In this document: one piece after another, positions 45,851-59,290 of the stretch
Position numbering within the stretch: position 1 is the first letter of the stretch
Layout: every line of letters begins with the position of its first letter
Source of the DNA: Chamaecrista fasciculata
Lineage: Eukaryota; Streptophyta; Magnoliopsida; Fabales; Fabaceae
Assembly: GCA_003254925.1 (NCBI GenBank)
Contig: QANZ01018074.1
Coordinates: 99,612 to 163,611 of the forward strand
Length of the DNA stretch: 64,000 nucleotides
Direction: 5' to 3'
Program-made: the position numbers and the translations under genes
The notes under the pieces: generated by a model
What the model was told of the DNA's origin: nothing
The model's database searches: none
The model's input: only the letters and a program-made list of their open reading frames with translations

Positions 45851-47667
45851 ATGAATTGTGCTAATGTATTTATGTTTTGATATCGTCTATGGAAACTGAT
45901 ATATAATTCTGGCCTTTCAAATGAATAATTAAAATATCCAGATATAAATTGGCCGAAATACATGCGCAACCTCGTGAAAAGTCAGTTCTTTTATTTATTT
46001 ATTTTTATATATATTGGATAAAAATTAAAACAATCTTTTAACATTATACACATAAAGTTCAAAGTAATTTTGGGAAAAAATAGGGCACATATAAAAAGAA
46101 TCAAACTTTTTATGATAGAATCTTTATAACTTCAATTTTGGGATGTAATGTTTTTCTTGGGGTCAAAACTTTAAATTGGTCCTACTTGTTTTATTTGTTT
46201 TAAATTGATTTTACATATTTTTATATTTCCTAGATTGGTCCAAAATTTACTTTCAGAATTTCAACTTGTTTGTTTACATGTGTTATTATTTTTTATTATT
46301 TATCATGTATCGTATGAGTGATGTATGAGTGTCCGTGTTCGACATAGTGACATGTCTTCAAAATAAAATGTTCATGCTTCACAGGAAATAACTCTTCAAG
46401 AGTTAGCCAATAATTTTAAAATCATTGCATTCAAACTTTAAACTATAAATGTATAACCAATTTTGTTTGTTTTATCATAAAACGAGCGACAAACTTTCAA
46501 AATTCGATTTAACATCTTTGTTGATGATACCAACTTAATAAAAAAAATTACTTTATTTCTATGTACAAAGTTTACATATATGACATAATTTGTAAATGAA
46601 TACTCTATTTCTAGTATTAAATATTTGTTTATATATATATGTAACAAGTTTAAACTTTATGTATTATAATGATATAGATCTACAAGGATAACATGTATAA
46701 TATTTGATATATACTGAAATAATTATTTTTATATAGCGGGTGTCGTCTACCTAATATTTTGATTAATTCAAATTTGATGCAGATAGGAGGAGACTCGCCC
46801 AAAAAATAAATATATTCATAATGTCTTAAACTCAATAATTTATTTATGGATTTATCTAATATGTGTCTTTAGGACACATTTTAAGATTTTTTCTGATTAG
46901 TTAGTAGAGCATATCATATCTTAAAATCTACAAAAATTTATTTAAAAATATTTTTTAATGTTTGAAAACTCACTTGACCAATCAAAAGAAACTTAAAGGC
47001 ACATGTTAGAAGGACCCTTTATTTATATAATATTAAATTATTTATCACTTAGACCAATTTTTGACTGATATATATTAAAATAATTTAATAATACATTCAT
47101 ATTTATAATTTTTTTAATGATTATAAATATAAAATTTATGAAAATATTTTTTATATTAATAAAAATTAATTTATTTTTAATTTTTTTATTGAGTTTAAGT
47201 TCGAGGATAGATATTTGACTATTCGTCAAATCTAAATATAAAATTGATTTGGTTCAAATTTTAGCTTAAGTAACAACTAAAAATGAACCAATTGAGGACT
47301 TGAGGTACAAAATCCGTAATGAAATACTCCACTACTTACCAGATAATTGAACTCAATCATTAGTGTATTAATGGTATAATTAATTAGTATCAAAACTAGT
47401 ACATCAAATGATGGTGTATATAATAACACGCACACGGTTCATTTATTATTTGACAAGTCAAATAGAGTAATTGGAGATATGTATGTATGGAATAATGGAA
47501 GGTTTATCAGTTATCGTTTTTTTTCATACACTTATACCATTTTTTGAAATATAACAGGGATGCATGTCAAAACTATTTATGCAAAAATACTGTTTTTGCT
47601 GTTTATTTCTTACACATTTCATCTTTTTATTCAAGGCCCATTACCTATACAAAATGAATGGTAATTC
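45851..47667. other. AT-rich spacer
   Basis: Very AT-rich DNA with long A/T runs. It includes a degenerate relative of the dispersed module near 46380-46450. No gene-like frame. Confidence 0.5.
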
Positions 47668-48442
47668 TAGGGTTGCTAAGCGATTCTAGCGAACCCGCCA
47701 AAATTAATATAATTCGCAAGTTTGGATTTGCGAGTTGATTTGGTTTGAAAATTGGTAACTCGCAGTGGTTTGGGTTGGACTGTAGGTTTCAGAATTATGA
47801 GTCCGTTCAACCCAACCCATCCCAACCCGTCATCCCGTCATTTATATATATTTTTAATTTAAATATATACATAAATAAATAATAATTAGTATAATACAAA
47901 TGACTTTTGTTATCATTCCCTTTTAGCTTTAACACTACCTAAAGTGACTTCACCTTCAATTAAATTTTTTTGTCGATCATTCAATTAATCAATTTAATCT
48001 CTTTAATTTTTATCGATTCCACTTTTTATCGAGAAGAGTAGAATTAAGATTTTTGCAATTTTACTTGCTAAATTCTAATGGGTCTTGAGCGTTCCTATCT
48101 TTCTTTATTACTAACTTCACTTTATTTAGATGAGTATATATGACTTTCAATTATATTATATTATTATCGACTTATAACAATAAGAAATCTTTTTCATCAA
48201 AATTCAATACAAAAAAATTTAAAGATTAAAAAAATTAAAGAGTCAAGTATATATATTTTTAAAAAATGTTTTCAAATTGGAATGGGCTATCTCGTCAACC
48301 CGCCCAACTCAACCCGTCATTGTTTAGATTGGACTGAAATACTTTTTTCTAAAACCCAATCCAAACCAACCCGCATCTAAAAAGTTTTAACCCAAACCAA
48401 CTCGCCTTAAACCCAAACCAATTCAACCCGCGAATCCCTCTA
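47668..48442. mobile_element. hAT-like non-autonomous element
   Basis: Left TAGGGTTGCTAAGCGATTC and right GAATCCCTCTA are related as inverted termini. Flanks GGTAATTC (47660-47667) and GGTAATAC (48443-48450) match at 7 of 8 bases. Subterminal regions are rich in AACCCAACCC/GGTTTGGGTTGG in opposite orientation at the two ends. The centre is AT-rich. No transposase. Confidence 0.7.
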
Positions 48443-49033
48443 GGTAATACAACAAATCGAATATGTAATTTTTCTTTTTTAATTTTTCTATGCAAGGCAC
48501 ACGAGCATACAATTGTTGCCAAATATCCACTCCCTCTACAAATTAAGTATTGTAAAAACATTTTGTGGAGGGCGTAGTTGCCACATTTTGTTTTCTTTTT
48601 TTAATCAAAATTTAAATTGATAATAAATTTAAATTCTAATTATTTTAAGAAGTAATTTGATCGTAAAATAAGCAACTCATTTTTAAAAATTGTTTCTAGT
48701 TGATGAAGACCTTAGTTGAATAAAGACATAACACATAAAAGCAATATGTAGATATTCATTTATCACATTCAAATTTAAAATAAAAGAAATATGATTATAT
48801 TTAGTCATTGGAACCAACAAGTAAAATTTTATAAACATGTATAAGATTAATTTTGTAACAAAAAAAATTGAATTAAGACTTATTCAAAACATATCGGACC
48901 AAAAGTACAATTTAGCCCCGGCAAAAAGAGTTAATTTTACATAAAATGATAGGTTTACTTTGAATATTCGTTATTAGAAAATATTCATACTTAATGTTAG
49001 ATAACACCTCAAACATAATTTCATAAAAAAATA
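48443..49033. other. Spacer with one copy of the dispersed module
   Basis: AT-rich. At about 48725-48815 it carries the module with CAATATGTAGATATT, CACATTCAAATTTAAAAT and GAAATATGATTATATT. No gene. Confidence 0.45.
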
Positions 49034-49363
49034 GGGTAAATTACACTTTGATACCCTGTTTTATGGACTGATTTCACTTTGGAATCATGTTCTTTCAAAA
49101 GTGACACTTTGGTACCATGTTCTTTGCACCGTTAACATTTTGGTACCTTGTTATTTCAAAAGTGACATTTTAGTACGTTGTTCTATGCATTGTTAATACT
49201 TTAGTACCTTAACAAAGATAGAACAGAGTAACAAATCATGAAAGAACTGAGTACCAAAGTGAAATCGGTCCATAGAACAATGTATCAAAGTGTCACTTTT
49301 GAAATAAAAAAGTACCAAAATAAAATTGGTCCATAGAATCGGGTACCAAAGGGTAATTTACCC
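49034..49363. mobile_element. Diverged foldback of the GGTACC tandem-arm family
   Basis: Starts GGGTAAATTACACTTTGATA and ends AGGGTAATTTACCC. Units with CACTTTGG(T/A)A(C/T)C-TGTT repeat on the left, and their complements AGTACCAAAGTGAAATCGG on the right. It is a more diverged relative of 22849-23278 and inserted in A-rich DNA, so the flanks are uninformative. Confidence 0.75.
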
Positions 49364-49899
49364 AAAAAAAAAAATCTATTGAAAAAGGAAAAGAAAAAGA
49401 GTGAGAGGGAACAAGGATGTGAGTTTTTGAGCCTTTGAGGGTTGAAAAGGCGTGACGTGAATGTATTAATTAATGTATTGTGTTATGTGTGTACTGAAAT
49501 GAAGGTTGAAGATGCACTGAACCAATTAATTAGTCACTTTCACTGTACGCTATTCTCATTCTCTGCCTAACAATCAAAATCTCTAGTTGTCACTTTGTCA
49601 CTTCTCTTCTCGCAACTTTTATGAAAAATGCCATTTTTTTTCCACACCACATTTCATTTTCTAAACTAATCATTCAATTTCCAAAACACCACCACATTCA
49701 TCAAAAGTTCAAAACTTGATTTTCTTTTGGAAAAAGAGTGTCAGAATATAGTCTTATAATTAAGTTTCTTCAATCAAAAGTCATTGTCACTTAACAAATT
49801 AATTTTTGCATCATTGAAAGAAAACCGAGTTCGTTTGCTTGAAGCATTTGGACCCAATAAAAACCTTTTAAAAACAAAAGTGTCTAAAAATATATTTGA

Positions 49900-50104
49900 G
49901 TTTTTTTTGTAATTTTCTGAAAATTTTTTGGAATCAATATGTAATTTTTGCAAAATTTGTTATAGTTAAAATTACAAAATAGCTCCAAAGGTATTAAAGT
50001 GTTAATGGAGAATACCACAGGATACTAAAGTGTCATTTTTTAAACCACAGGGTACCAAAGTGAAATATGACTAAACCACAGGATACCAAAGTGTAATTTA
50101 CACT
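49900..50104. mobile_element. Solo right half of a GGTACC-family foldback
   Basis: It matches the right half of 22849-23278 (CAATATGTAATTTTTGCAAA through CCAAAGTGTAATTTAC), including TTAATGGAGAATACCACAGG, but the left arm is missing. It was either truncated by deletion across the hairpin or is a half-copied element. Confidence 0.75.
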
Positions 50105-50819
50105 TTTTTTTAAATATTGTTTTTCGAGTCGACTACGAAGCGACCTGGACTACTGTACATATTTGGTGGATTTGTTTTTTGTGAGGAAAGTGAACCTTGC
50201 GGTAAAAAGGCTCGAATGATATAATGGGCCACACTTTGAGCTTTATTCACGGGTCCGACCCATATATGTTTTGGGCTTTGTAGATGAACGGGTGGCCCAT
50301 TAAATATTACCAGGTGAGAGTGAGTGAGTTTTAAGTTTGGACAAAAAAGGTCAGAGATCATAAAATCAAAGGATTTAATATAATTTAGCATAAATTTTAG
50401 AATATAAAATTAATTTTGTGTGACTTTATCATGAAAAACAATAAAAAATAATATCACATATGACATATATTATGAATAGATATTGTAATTTTAAAATTTT
50501 CATCTAAATTTATGAATTTTTTTTTTATTTTTATATATAAATATATGTCTTGTCGTGTCGTATAATTTAAAAAATCTAGCGTGTCAGTGTGTCCGTGTCT
50601 GTGTCGTGTCTCGTATAAGTGTCAATATCCATGCTTCTTAGTAATAAATTCAAGCTCAACTATTTACTCGAAAAGATACCCTCATTTAATACATTATATT
50701 TTTTAACTTTCAATAAAATTTATATACTTGTGAGAAATTTAAAAAAAATATAGAGACAATGTTAGGTAATAGACTCAAATGATTGACTTAATGTATAAAT
50801 AGAATGAATACAAATAGAA
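50105..50819. other. Spacer with a dispersed repeat
   Basis: 50420-50640 is related to 11930-12080 and carries a run of GTGTC-type units (GTGTCAGTGTGTCCGTGTCT). The remainder is AT-rich. No gene was recognised. Confidence 0.45.
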
Positions 50820-51824
50820 ATAGGTTATAGTTTATGTTTATCCCAAGACGTAAAGACAAACGTAGATATTTATTTAAGACAAGACTTCATGTCCTGAGAC
50901 ATTCAACTATGTCTTAAATTGTGTCACTAAAGTGACTCACGAATTAACCTTAATTCGTGTCCCAATGCGGCATCTTGATCCTGCTCATGTGTGACCCAGC
51001 AGGCCTCACGTGAAGTTGGCAACAAGTCATCTCTATGACTCACAAGTCGAGAGCGGACTCTAGCAAGCCATCATGACTACCCAAAACACGTGAGTTATCG
51101 CTTAACGCCAAAACGACTTAACCTAAGTACCACCTTGACATGATCCCTATTGTCACACGATATCTTGGTCGTAGATTAGGCATGGGAAAGTCATCCATAA
51201 TCTAAACCACAACTTTCTCGATTCCCTGAGTTAGTCCCATTTCCTTGTGTGGCCACACATTCCTTGGACAGACTCATCGAGGGCGTCAGTTAGATATCTC
51301 TCATATTTAATGAGGGACAAAATCCCATCTTGGTCAACCACATTCCTCAGCACGGTAAACAACCAAACTCGTACCTAGCCCTTATGGCTACCCTGCTACG
51401 GGCAACGTTAGACTAGGCCAAAGTCTGACATCTACAACGCCAGAATAGTCAAGACCTCAGGTCTAAGGGCATCTTGACAATAGTACAGGAGAGGCTAGCT
51501 CATGACTAAAACCCATGCAGGACTCTCTAGGTCGGTCCAGCAAATTGTAACCCCTTACTCATTGCACCATGACTCTCGTAAAGCATCTAGTGCATGTATC
51601 TCCATACACCAAGGTCATGCTGGTCTTGGTTCATTCTCGCTCCCACGAGAATAATCGACCAGGGACGAATTTAGATTAATTATCACATAATTAATCAAGG
51701 ACGCTATCATAGTAAACATGCTAATAATATGATAACAACATAATTTATCATCTATAAATTAATCAGTATTGTTCAAAACATATACATAAAATGATTGGCC
51801 CTAGGGCACAATCTCCATCAAACT
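50820..51824 (-). repeat. Probable 3' LTR of the copia element
   Basis: On the minus strand a polypurine tract AAGTGGGAG (about 51826-51834) is followed by TTTGATGGAGATTGTGCCC, a usual copia PPT and LTR start. About 1 kb of moderately GC-rich, non-coding sequence follows, up to roughly 50820. The 5' LTR was not found, so the length rests on composition and the end is approximate. Confidence 0.55.
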
Positions 51825-52172
51825 CCCACTTGCACTAGGTACAATCATTAATCAAACTGTTCCTACACTAGGAACATCCATTAATGTGTCTAATCTCCAT
51901 CGACGTTACATGGCGTTTCATGTATGACCCGTGCTAGAGGTTTCGTAAGAGGATCGACAACATTATCCTCGATTGCTACTTCACATATCTTGACATCACC
52001 TCTGTTAACCATCTCAAGGCGACAACGTCTGAGTATACATCACTGTCGGAACATCAGTGGGGACCCAGTCCCATTTGGTGTCTTTCCTGTCTCCACAGGG
52101 TGACCACCAAGCATACCTCAGACACTAGTTTTACGGTTCGCGTCTCCACGCGACCAACCCTGTGTTGTAGAA

Positions 52173-52991
52173 TCAGCAATCGTGCTCTGCTTGGAACCTT
52201 TCCAACTCACGATGCCACCGTTCAGGAGAAAACACGTATACAGACTGCGATTTGAAGTCATCTTGGTCGGTTTGGAAACTGGTGTCTGTGTAACCCTTTA
52301 CACATAGCTCCTCATCAGTTCCACCATATACCAAGAATTCATCCTTAGTTCTTCTCAAGTACTTAAGGATGTCTTTGACAACGGTCCAATGATCCTCACC
52401 AGGGTCTTGTTGGAACCGGCTCGTCATGCTTAGGGCAAACGACACATCAGGTCGAGTACACAGCATGGCATACATGATGGATCCTATTGCCGAAGCATAA
52501 GGGATGCCACTCATGCGCCCTCGCTTAACAAGTGTCTTGGGACGCTGTTTCTTGCTCAGGACTAATCCATGATTCATCGGTATGAATCCCTTCTTAGAAT
52601 CTTGCATACTGAACCACTTCAGTACCTTATCCAAGTATGTACTCTGACTTAATCCAAGAAGCCTTCGAGATCCATCTCTATAAATCTTGATGCCTAGAAT
52701 ATAGGCAGCTTCTCCTAAGTCCTTCATTGAGAATAATTTTCCCAACCAAGATTTCACAATCTCCAAGGTAGGAATATCATTTCCAATGAGCAAAATGTCA
52801 ATGACATAAAGCACCAAGAACACAATCGTGCTCCCACTAACCTTCTTGTAAACACAAGGCTCATCAGGGTTTTGCAAGAAGCCAAACTCTTTGACTCCCT
52901 CACCAAAACGATGACTCCAACTTCGGGATGCCTGCTTCAATCCATAAATGGATCTCTGAAGCTTGCATACCTTCCTGGTTCCTCTGGACAT
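52173..52991 (-). pseudogene. Copia reverse transcriptase and RNase H fragment
   Basis: The frame has QRSIYGLKQASRSW, then LYVIDILLIGND, where copia normally has YVDD: a catalytic Asp is replaced by Ile (plus region about 52790-52810). RPDVSFALSMTSRFQ and GYTDTSFQTDQDDFKSQS mark the connection to RNase H, where the frame is lost. A later piece (near 52020-51890, VNRGDVKICEVAIEDNVVD then PLTKPLA) is the end of the polyprotein. Confidence 0.88.
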
Positions 52992-53379
52992 ACAAACCCC
53001 TCAGGTTGTGTCACGTACACATCCTCGGGCAGCATTCTATTAAAGGAATGTTGTTTTGACATCCATCTGTCATATCTCATAGTCACAATATGCGGCTATG
53101 GCAATGAGGATCCTAATGGACTTCGCCATTGCAACTGGGGAAAACGCTTCGTCACAGTCAATACCATGACGTTGAGTAAACCCCCTTTCCAGAGTTGGGA
53201 CCCACGATAGCTTCTCTATAGGTGGTAGGCTCACCACACTCCATGAGCAACACATCCTTGTTCTTAGTCATCAAAAATCCATATCTTTGAGGTTGAGAAC
53301 GTGTTCTATCAGACCTTCGTGGTCCTTGTGTTATTAGAGGAACTTCCACAACGTCTTGTGGCTCTTCTCTAGTTTCCGT

Positions 53380-54387
53380 CTACGCCTCTGAAGTGTCTTG
53401 TGGATCTTGAACCTCTTCAAGATCTATCTTACTCCCACTGTTTCTTTTGGAAACAAAATCCTTTTCCAAAAAGAATCCACTTCTGACTACAAACACTTTG
53501 TTGTCAGATGGGTAGTAGACATAATACCCCTTCGTTTCCTTGGGGTATCCCACAAATAAACACTTGAGGAATTTGGGAGACAGTTTATCGGTAGGCTGCT
53601 GCTTAACAAAAACCTCACATCCCCAAACCTTGAGGTAAGACATAATGGGCCTCTTCCCACTCCATATCTCATATGGTGTCTTCTCAACTGCCTTAGACGG
53701 AACACGGTTAAGTGTGAACGCGGCAGTTTCTAGAGCATGCCCCCAAAAGGATGGCGGAAGATCGACTTGACTTATCATAGATCGAACCATATCTAATAGA
53801 GTTCGATTCCTCCTCTCAGAAACACCATTTCACTGTGGGGTTCCAGGAGGAGTAAGTTGTGAGACTATCCCACAACTTTTAAGATGATCAATGAATTCTT
53901 GACTCAAATACTCGCCTCCTTGATCAGATCGAAGGACTTTGATTTTCTTGTCAAGTTGGTTCTCTACTTCATTTTGAAATCTCTTGAACATTTCAAAAGA
54001 CTCTGACTTGTGCTTCATTAGGTAGACATAGCCATACCTACTGAAGTCGTCAGTGAACGTAATGAAATATGAGTAACCAACTCTAGCTTGGGTACTCATG
54101 GGTCCACATACATCACTATGTATGATCCCCAATAAGTCAGATGCCCTCTCACTGTGACCAGTGAAAGGCACTTTTGTCATCTTTCCAAGTAAACAAGATT
54201 CACAAGCATCATATGATTCAAAATCAAATGAGTTTAGAAGTCCATCTTTATGGAGCTTCTCTAGGCGTTTCTCGTTTATATGGCCTAAACGACAATGCCA
54301 AAGGTATGTAGGATTAGATTCGTTAATCTTAATCCTTTTCGTATCAATGTTATAAATATCGTTATTACGTTGTTGTTCTAATTTCAA
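53380..54387 (-). pseudogene. Copia integrase region
   Basis: Two frames: 54387-53830 has the zinc-binding HCRLGH...CESCLLGK block and the first two catalytic acidic positions (HSDVCGPM, LRSDQGGEYLS). A TGA after TPPGTPQ, where the family has a Trp codon, ends it. The frame 53790-53380 continues with SMISQVDLPPSFWGHALETA and the GKRPIMSYLKVWGCEVFV block. Confidence 0.9.
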
Positions 54388-54899
54388 GATGTAATGATTA
54401 TGTTGCAGATCACCATAAGCAAATAAACATCATCTTTATAAATTGAACACCTTCCATTGTCGTTTAAACATGTAAAACCTTCCTTATCCAAATAAGAAAG
54501 GGAAACACTGTTTGAACACAATGAAGGTACATAATAACAATTATAAAATATGCCCAGAGGGCAATACAAGCTCGTATGTTCCTACAGCAACAGCAGCAAC
54601 TCTTGCTCCATTGTCCACACGTAGGTCCACCTTGCTTTTGTCCAGCTTTCTACTGTCTAAGACCCTTCACATCAAATGTGAGAACCACATGCTGTACCTA
54701 ATACCCAAGTGGTTAAAGCAGAAAAGCGAACGTCTATAACGTTGATACCAGAAGTAGAGACCTCACCGTTCTTCTTCTTCTTTTGATCTTCCAAATACAA
54801 TTTGCAATTTCTTAAAAAGACAAATCGCATCCTTTGAAGGCTTTGCCTTCTTGGCAGGTTGTGGGTTAGGCTTGTCCCCTGGCTTGGTCCTACCAACCG

Positions 54900-57140
54900 G
54901 GGCTTTAGCCTTCATCTTTCCTTTGCCCTTCCCTTTCCCCTAGTTCTGGAACATTTCCTTGAGATGTGTGACCATCTCAAAAGCCGACAATATTTTCGTG
55001 TTCAACTCTTGAACCACCGTGGCTAGCATCAGGCAAGCAACGTCCACAGAGTCATTGAAGTGCTTCTCACAAGCAGTTCTTTGAGCTCTTGGAGAGTCCT
55101 TGGCATGCTCTTCAGAGGAGGGATTTCTAGGACATAAAGCTTCCTTCGTTGGGTGAGAACAATTCTCAAATTATAAAACCAGTCAAGGAAGTTTGTCCCA
55201 GACAACTTAGGGCTTGTTTGGAAACCTATTATCCCAAACTCATCCTATTCTAATCCTAATCTCAATCTAAAATTAGATGAACAGTCCAGTTTGGGTGTTT
55301 GTGTGGCACATAATCTCAGCTCATCTCATCCAAATCATCATCTCATTTATCATACATTTACTAACATACCCCTACTTAAATACCTATAATTACCTATACT
55401 CTAATACAAATATAAAAAAACTATTTAGCAAAATAGTAATTTTCAATACCCTCATTTATTACACTTACAACTTTCTCTTTCCACTCATCATTTTTTTTTC
55501 TTCCTCTTTTTCTTATTCACCCCCTCTCTCTCTCACATATATATTTTATAATTATAATATATATATACATTTCGGCCAAATATATATATATATATACATA
55601 TTATAATAATATAATGTGTATATATATTTTAACATATATATATATGCCACACACTCACGTATTCATATATATAATATAATAATATATAAATATTTTTTAT
55701 TTTATAAATATATTATATTATACTATATATAATTTATAATTTATATTAATTTAAAATAAATTAATTCAACTCATGTTATTTACATTTTAGTCCATGATAT
55801 AAAATATATAATTCAGACGCCAAAAATATACATTTTGGTCTCTCCTCCAGTATATATATGGGTATACGAGAGAGGCAGATAGTGGAAGAAGAGTGGATGG
55901 TGCGATGTGCTCATGCGTGAAGATCAACGGTCATATTATTACCCGCAAAAAGACAAACCGTTTTGATTAATATATAATTTTTGGTCCCACATTTTTTTCG
56001 TGGATAACATTTTGGTCCTTCAATTTATTTTTTGGAGGAAAGTTTGCAATATAGAAACCCAATCATTGATGAATGCAATTTTTTACGAGTCAAGAGATAT
56101 ATTTCACTTTCGTAAGGACCGATTCGTTCAATTTATATAAAATCATAGACCAAATGGTAGGATTTTAAAAATTTTCATGTTATTTACATTTTGGTCCTTT
56201 CATTTCATTACATAGTACTACTCCAACCTTCATTACAAATATTCACATCTAGCACAAATTTGGTCGATAAATGCAAAGTTAAGGATGAAATTGTACATGT
56301 AATCATTTCCATATTACTTGCATTCTGGTCCCACGATATTGTTTGTTATTTTTTGTACCTTGCAAATAAAAAATATACCCGATTGTTGACGGTACAAGCT
56401 TTGTTCGAGCCCCGAGTACAGATATTAGGGACCGATTCTTTGGACCGATACAATGTTATGGACCAAATTTTATGTTTACAATACTTTTCATGTTATTTGC
56501 ATTCTAGTCCCCAAAATATTACTTATTATTTTCTTTATATTCAAATTCATAAATGTGCCCCATTATTCATGGCTGGGATTTTCTACGATATTTGAATTAT
56601 AACTCACACATGTTAGGGATTGATTAATTGGCCGGATACAAATTTATGGACCAAATTGCATTCTCAAAAGAATTTTAATGTTATTTTCATTTTGCCCCAT
56701 AATCTCATCCAATAGGATGGACCAAAATCCATCATCCCATAGGATTGAGAAATCACGCTTTCCAAGATCATCTCATCCCAATATCATCTCAGTCAAACCC
56801 TACCCAAACATCTATCATCTCATCTCAATCTCCATCTCAACATCATTATTTCATACCATTTCTACCGCTATAAAAATTAAAAAAATCCATAATCATATTT
56901 CAACCAACCACAATCATTACATACCCTTTTATATAATTTCACACCCTATTATACATCATTTTCTCTCAAACCATCCAAGCACCACTACATCATTTCATCT
57001 CATCCTAATTTCAACATCATCTCATCTCATCTCATAGGTTGAGATTGGATTGAGATTGGATTGAACTAAAAGTTCCCAAACAGGCCCTTATCCTTCTCAA
57101 GGATAGATCGCAGTGATAACGTTGAACTATTGTTTGCCAT
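54900..57140 (-). pseudogene. Copia gag split by a Harbinger-like element
   Basis: Gag begins MANNSSTLSLRSILEKDK (57140 down to 57088), is cut by the insertion 55210-57087, and resumes LSGTNFLDWFYNLRIVLTQ at about 55205. A frameshift follows, then HFNDSVDVACLMLATVVQE in another frame, then a Lys/Gly-rich region. Ends with a stop near 54940. It once encoded the capsid. Confidence 0.85.
55210..57087. mobile_element. PIF/Harbinger-like element, copy 2, inside copia gag
   Basis: Starts GGGCTTGTTTGGAAACC, ends GTTCCCAAACAGGCCC, with TTA on both sides (55207-55209, 57088-57090). The right 650 bp are over 95% identical by eye to copy 1 (24960-25633). The left interior differs and is longer. CTCATCTCATC blocks mark both subterminal zones. 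No transposase. Confidence 0.88.
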
Positions 57141-57790
57141 TGATTCTACAATTAAGATATGAAAGTTTAATTAGCAAAAATATATCCACCATTTTATAAA
57201 ACCCAGTAAAATTATTATTAGTGGTTAAGACCCATATTTCACCAAAGTTTACCGTCGAGTAGGCAATCATGCACCCTTAGGTTATTTAGGTAGGTAACTC
57301 TTTACCAATCACATCTCATGTGACTCTTAGATCTTTATGGGACTGTATCATCATATGATACTTGTTATGGTATGTTTATCCCATCTAATGCCTTGAGGTC
57401 CAAATCCGATTTGATAACCCCATTAAGTCACACAATAAAACTCGTGAATGGCTAGGCTCAAAACCATATTTAAACATACATGAGCACTTCACATATATAA
57501 ATATATATAAAACACGGCAAACATACAACACATACAAAAACAACTTTCTTGATTGTGTTCAATTAGGGTTTGTGCAATTTAACATGCCCTCTTAAAATTA
57601 AGTCTTGTACCAATAATTAAAATTCAAGAATTTCGAATTATTGGCCCAAAATTAATAAATTCTCAATTTAAAATTTTGACCACCCTACATATATTATAAT
57701 CAAAACAATTTTAATTAAAATACATATATAGGATTTTCGACCAAGACCTAAAATTTCAAGATAATTATAAAATCAATCCAATTGATTTTT
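57141..57790. other. Probable leader and degraded 5' part of the copia element
   Basis: Upstream (transcript sense) of the gag start. It should contain the primer-binding site and 5' LTR, but I find no stretch matching the 3' LTR. Either the 5' end was lost or it has diverged beyond recognition. Confidence 0.35.
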
Positions 57791-58225
57791 GGGCAAATTA
57801 ACACAGAAGTTTATGTGATTTGGTCCATTTACAGAAATGGTCCTTGAGATTTAAAAATAGCAAATAAAGACATGTGGTTTACTCCGTTAACAAAAAAGAT
57901 TATGAGGTATATTTCTGTCCAAAATTTAACGAAAATCTTAGCTAAACTACTATTTTAAGACCCTAACTATTACTATGAAACTTTTCTTTCTTTTGTGTTA
58001 AAGTCCTTATCTCATACAAATAGGGAGTCAAACGCATAAAAATTAATATCTAGGGTCTTAAAATAGTATTTTAGCCAAGATTTCTGTCAAATTTTGAACA
58101 GAAATATACCTCAGGACCTTTTTTATTAACGGAGCAAACCACAAACCTTTATTTGTTACTTTTTAAACCACATGAACCCTTTCTGTAAATAGGTCAAATC
58201 ACAAGACGTTTCTGTGTAATTTACC
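57791..58225. mobile_element. Foldback element
   Basis: Left GGGCAAATTAACACAGAAG and right TTTCTGTGTAATTTACC are inverted. Arms hold blocks such as GGTCCATTTACAGAAATGG and their complements. Inner pair ATTTAACGAAAATCTTAGCT / AGCCAAGATTTCTGTCAAAT. Flanking repeats are not convincing. Architecture is the same as 19319-19930. Confidence 0.68.
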
Positions 58226-59290
58226 TTAAATCTTTTATATAAACACAATATAATTCAAATATAAGACATTATGTTGGTCAAAGGAATTGATCATTTGGGT
58301 AAAAAGACTAGAAATTTTATTTAAAACCGCGACTTAGGGAAAATACTGTGTTGTATGTTGAAATTTGAATTTTTAATTAGACAAGAGATGAAAACAATTT
58401 TGTCTGCATAACATAATAATGGATAATGAACACGCGGCAAATAATGTGTTTCTAATTGGCTAAAAGATGGATTTTGAGATCCAGTTTTCAATGTATAGAT
58501 AGTGAGAAGTTTATGTCATAAGTAGGAAATCTGTTTTTTTGCTACATCATAAGAGATGTTGTGTTGTATGTGTGAAATTGGAAAATTCAATGCATAAAAA
58601 CAAATTCAGTTAAGAAATTAGAAAAATTAGCTAATTTTCACTTTTTTCTTTTGGGTCAAATAATATCACATGATGCCAACATATGTTAACAAAACCAAAT
58701 CTATAAAAGTAACAAACTGATTTTTACCCTTATTCAATACTCTCATTCATCTCTTACCAAACAAAATCCCATTATTTCTTCATGAAATTGTCCTTTCAAG
58801 TTGAACATTTCTTCCATAGATTTTTTAAATTAGAAATAAATAAATAAATCCAAAACGTTGGGTCAAAGAAATTGGGTATCTAGAATACTTTCCCAATGTA
58901 GGGTCTAAGAATGAGAAGAGTTTCTTCCAATTTTCAATTGTTATAACTTATAACCCATCCTTTTGATAATTTTATTTTAAAATAATTAGAAGAAAGTAAA
59001 GTAAACCAATTATAATCTCCAGAATCACTTGAAATTGAAGGTAAACAAATTTATATTTTTCTGATGAGCTTCCTTTAATTATAATTTTATTTATATTATA
59101 TCTTTTCTATAATTTTTCGTATAAAAGCTGACATTTATATTCTCTTTTATAATAATTGATCAAATAAAAGTATTCGCTAACTATCTTATTTTTATGAATA
59201 AAGCATATAGTAAGGACATAAGTGATTTTATATAAATTTAATAAATTAAAAGAATTCTAAAAGGCATTGACCCTGACCAATAAACAAAAA
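58226..59290. other. AT-rich spacer
   Basis: No repeat with a clear boundary and no gene-like frame. Confidence 0.5.

Larger units (their letters stand above)
50820..57140 (-). mobile_element. Inactivated Ty1/copia retrotransposon
   Basis: Minus-strand order: gag start at 57140, gag continuing after an inserted Harbinger element (55209-54900), degraded protease region, gag-pre-integrase and integrase (54570-53380), reverse transcriptase (53350-52400), broken RNase H, tail frame ending about 51890, polypurine tract, 3' LTR. The order IN before RT is diagnostic of copia. There are many stops and frameshifts, and the 5' LTR is not recognisable. It cannot be active. Confidence 0.9.
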
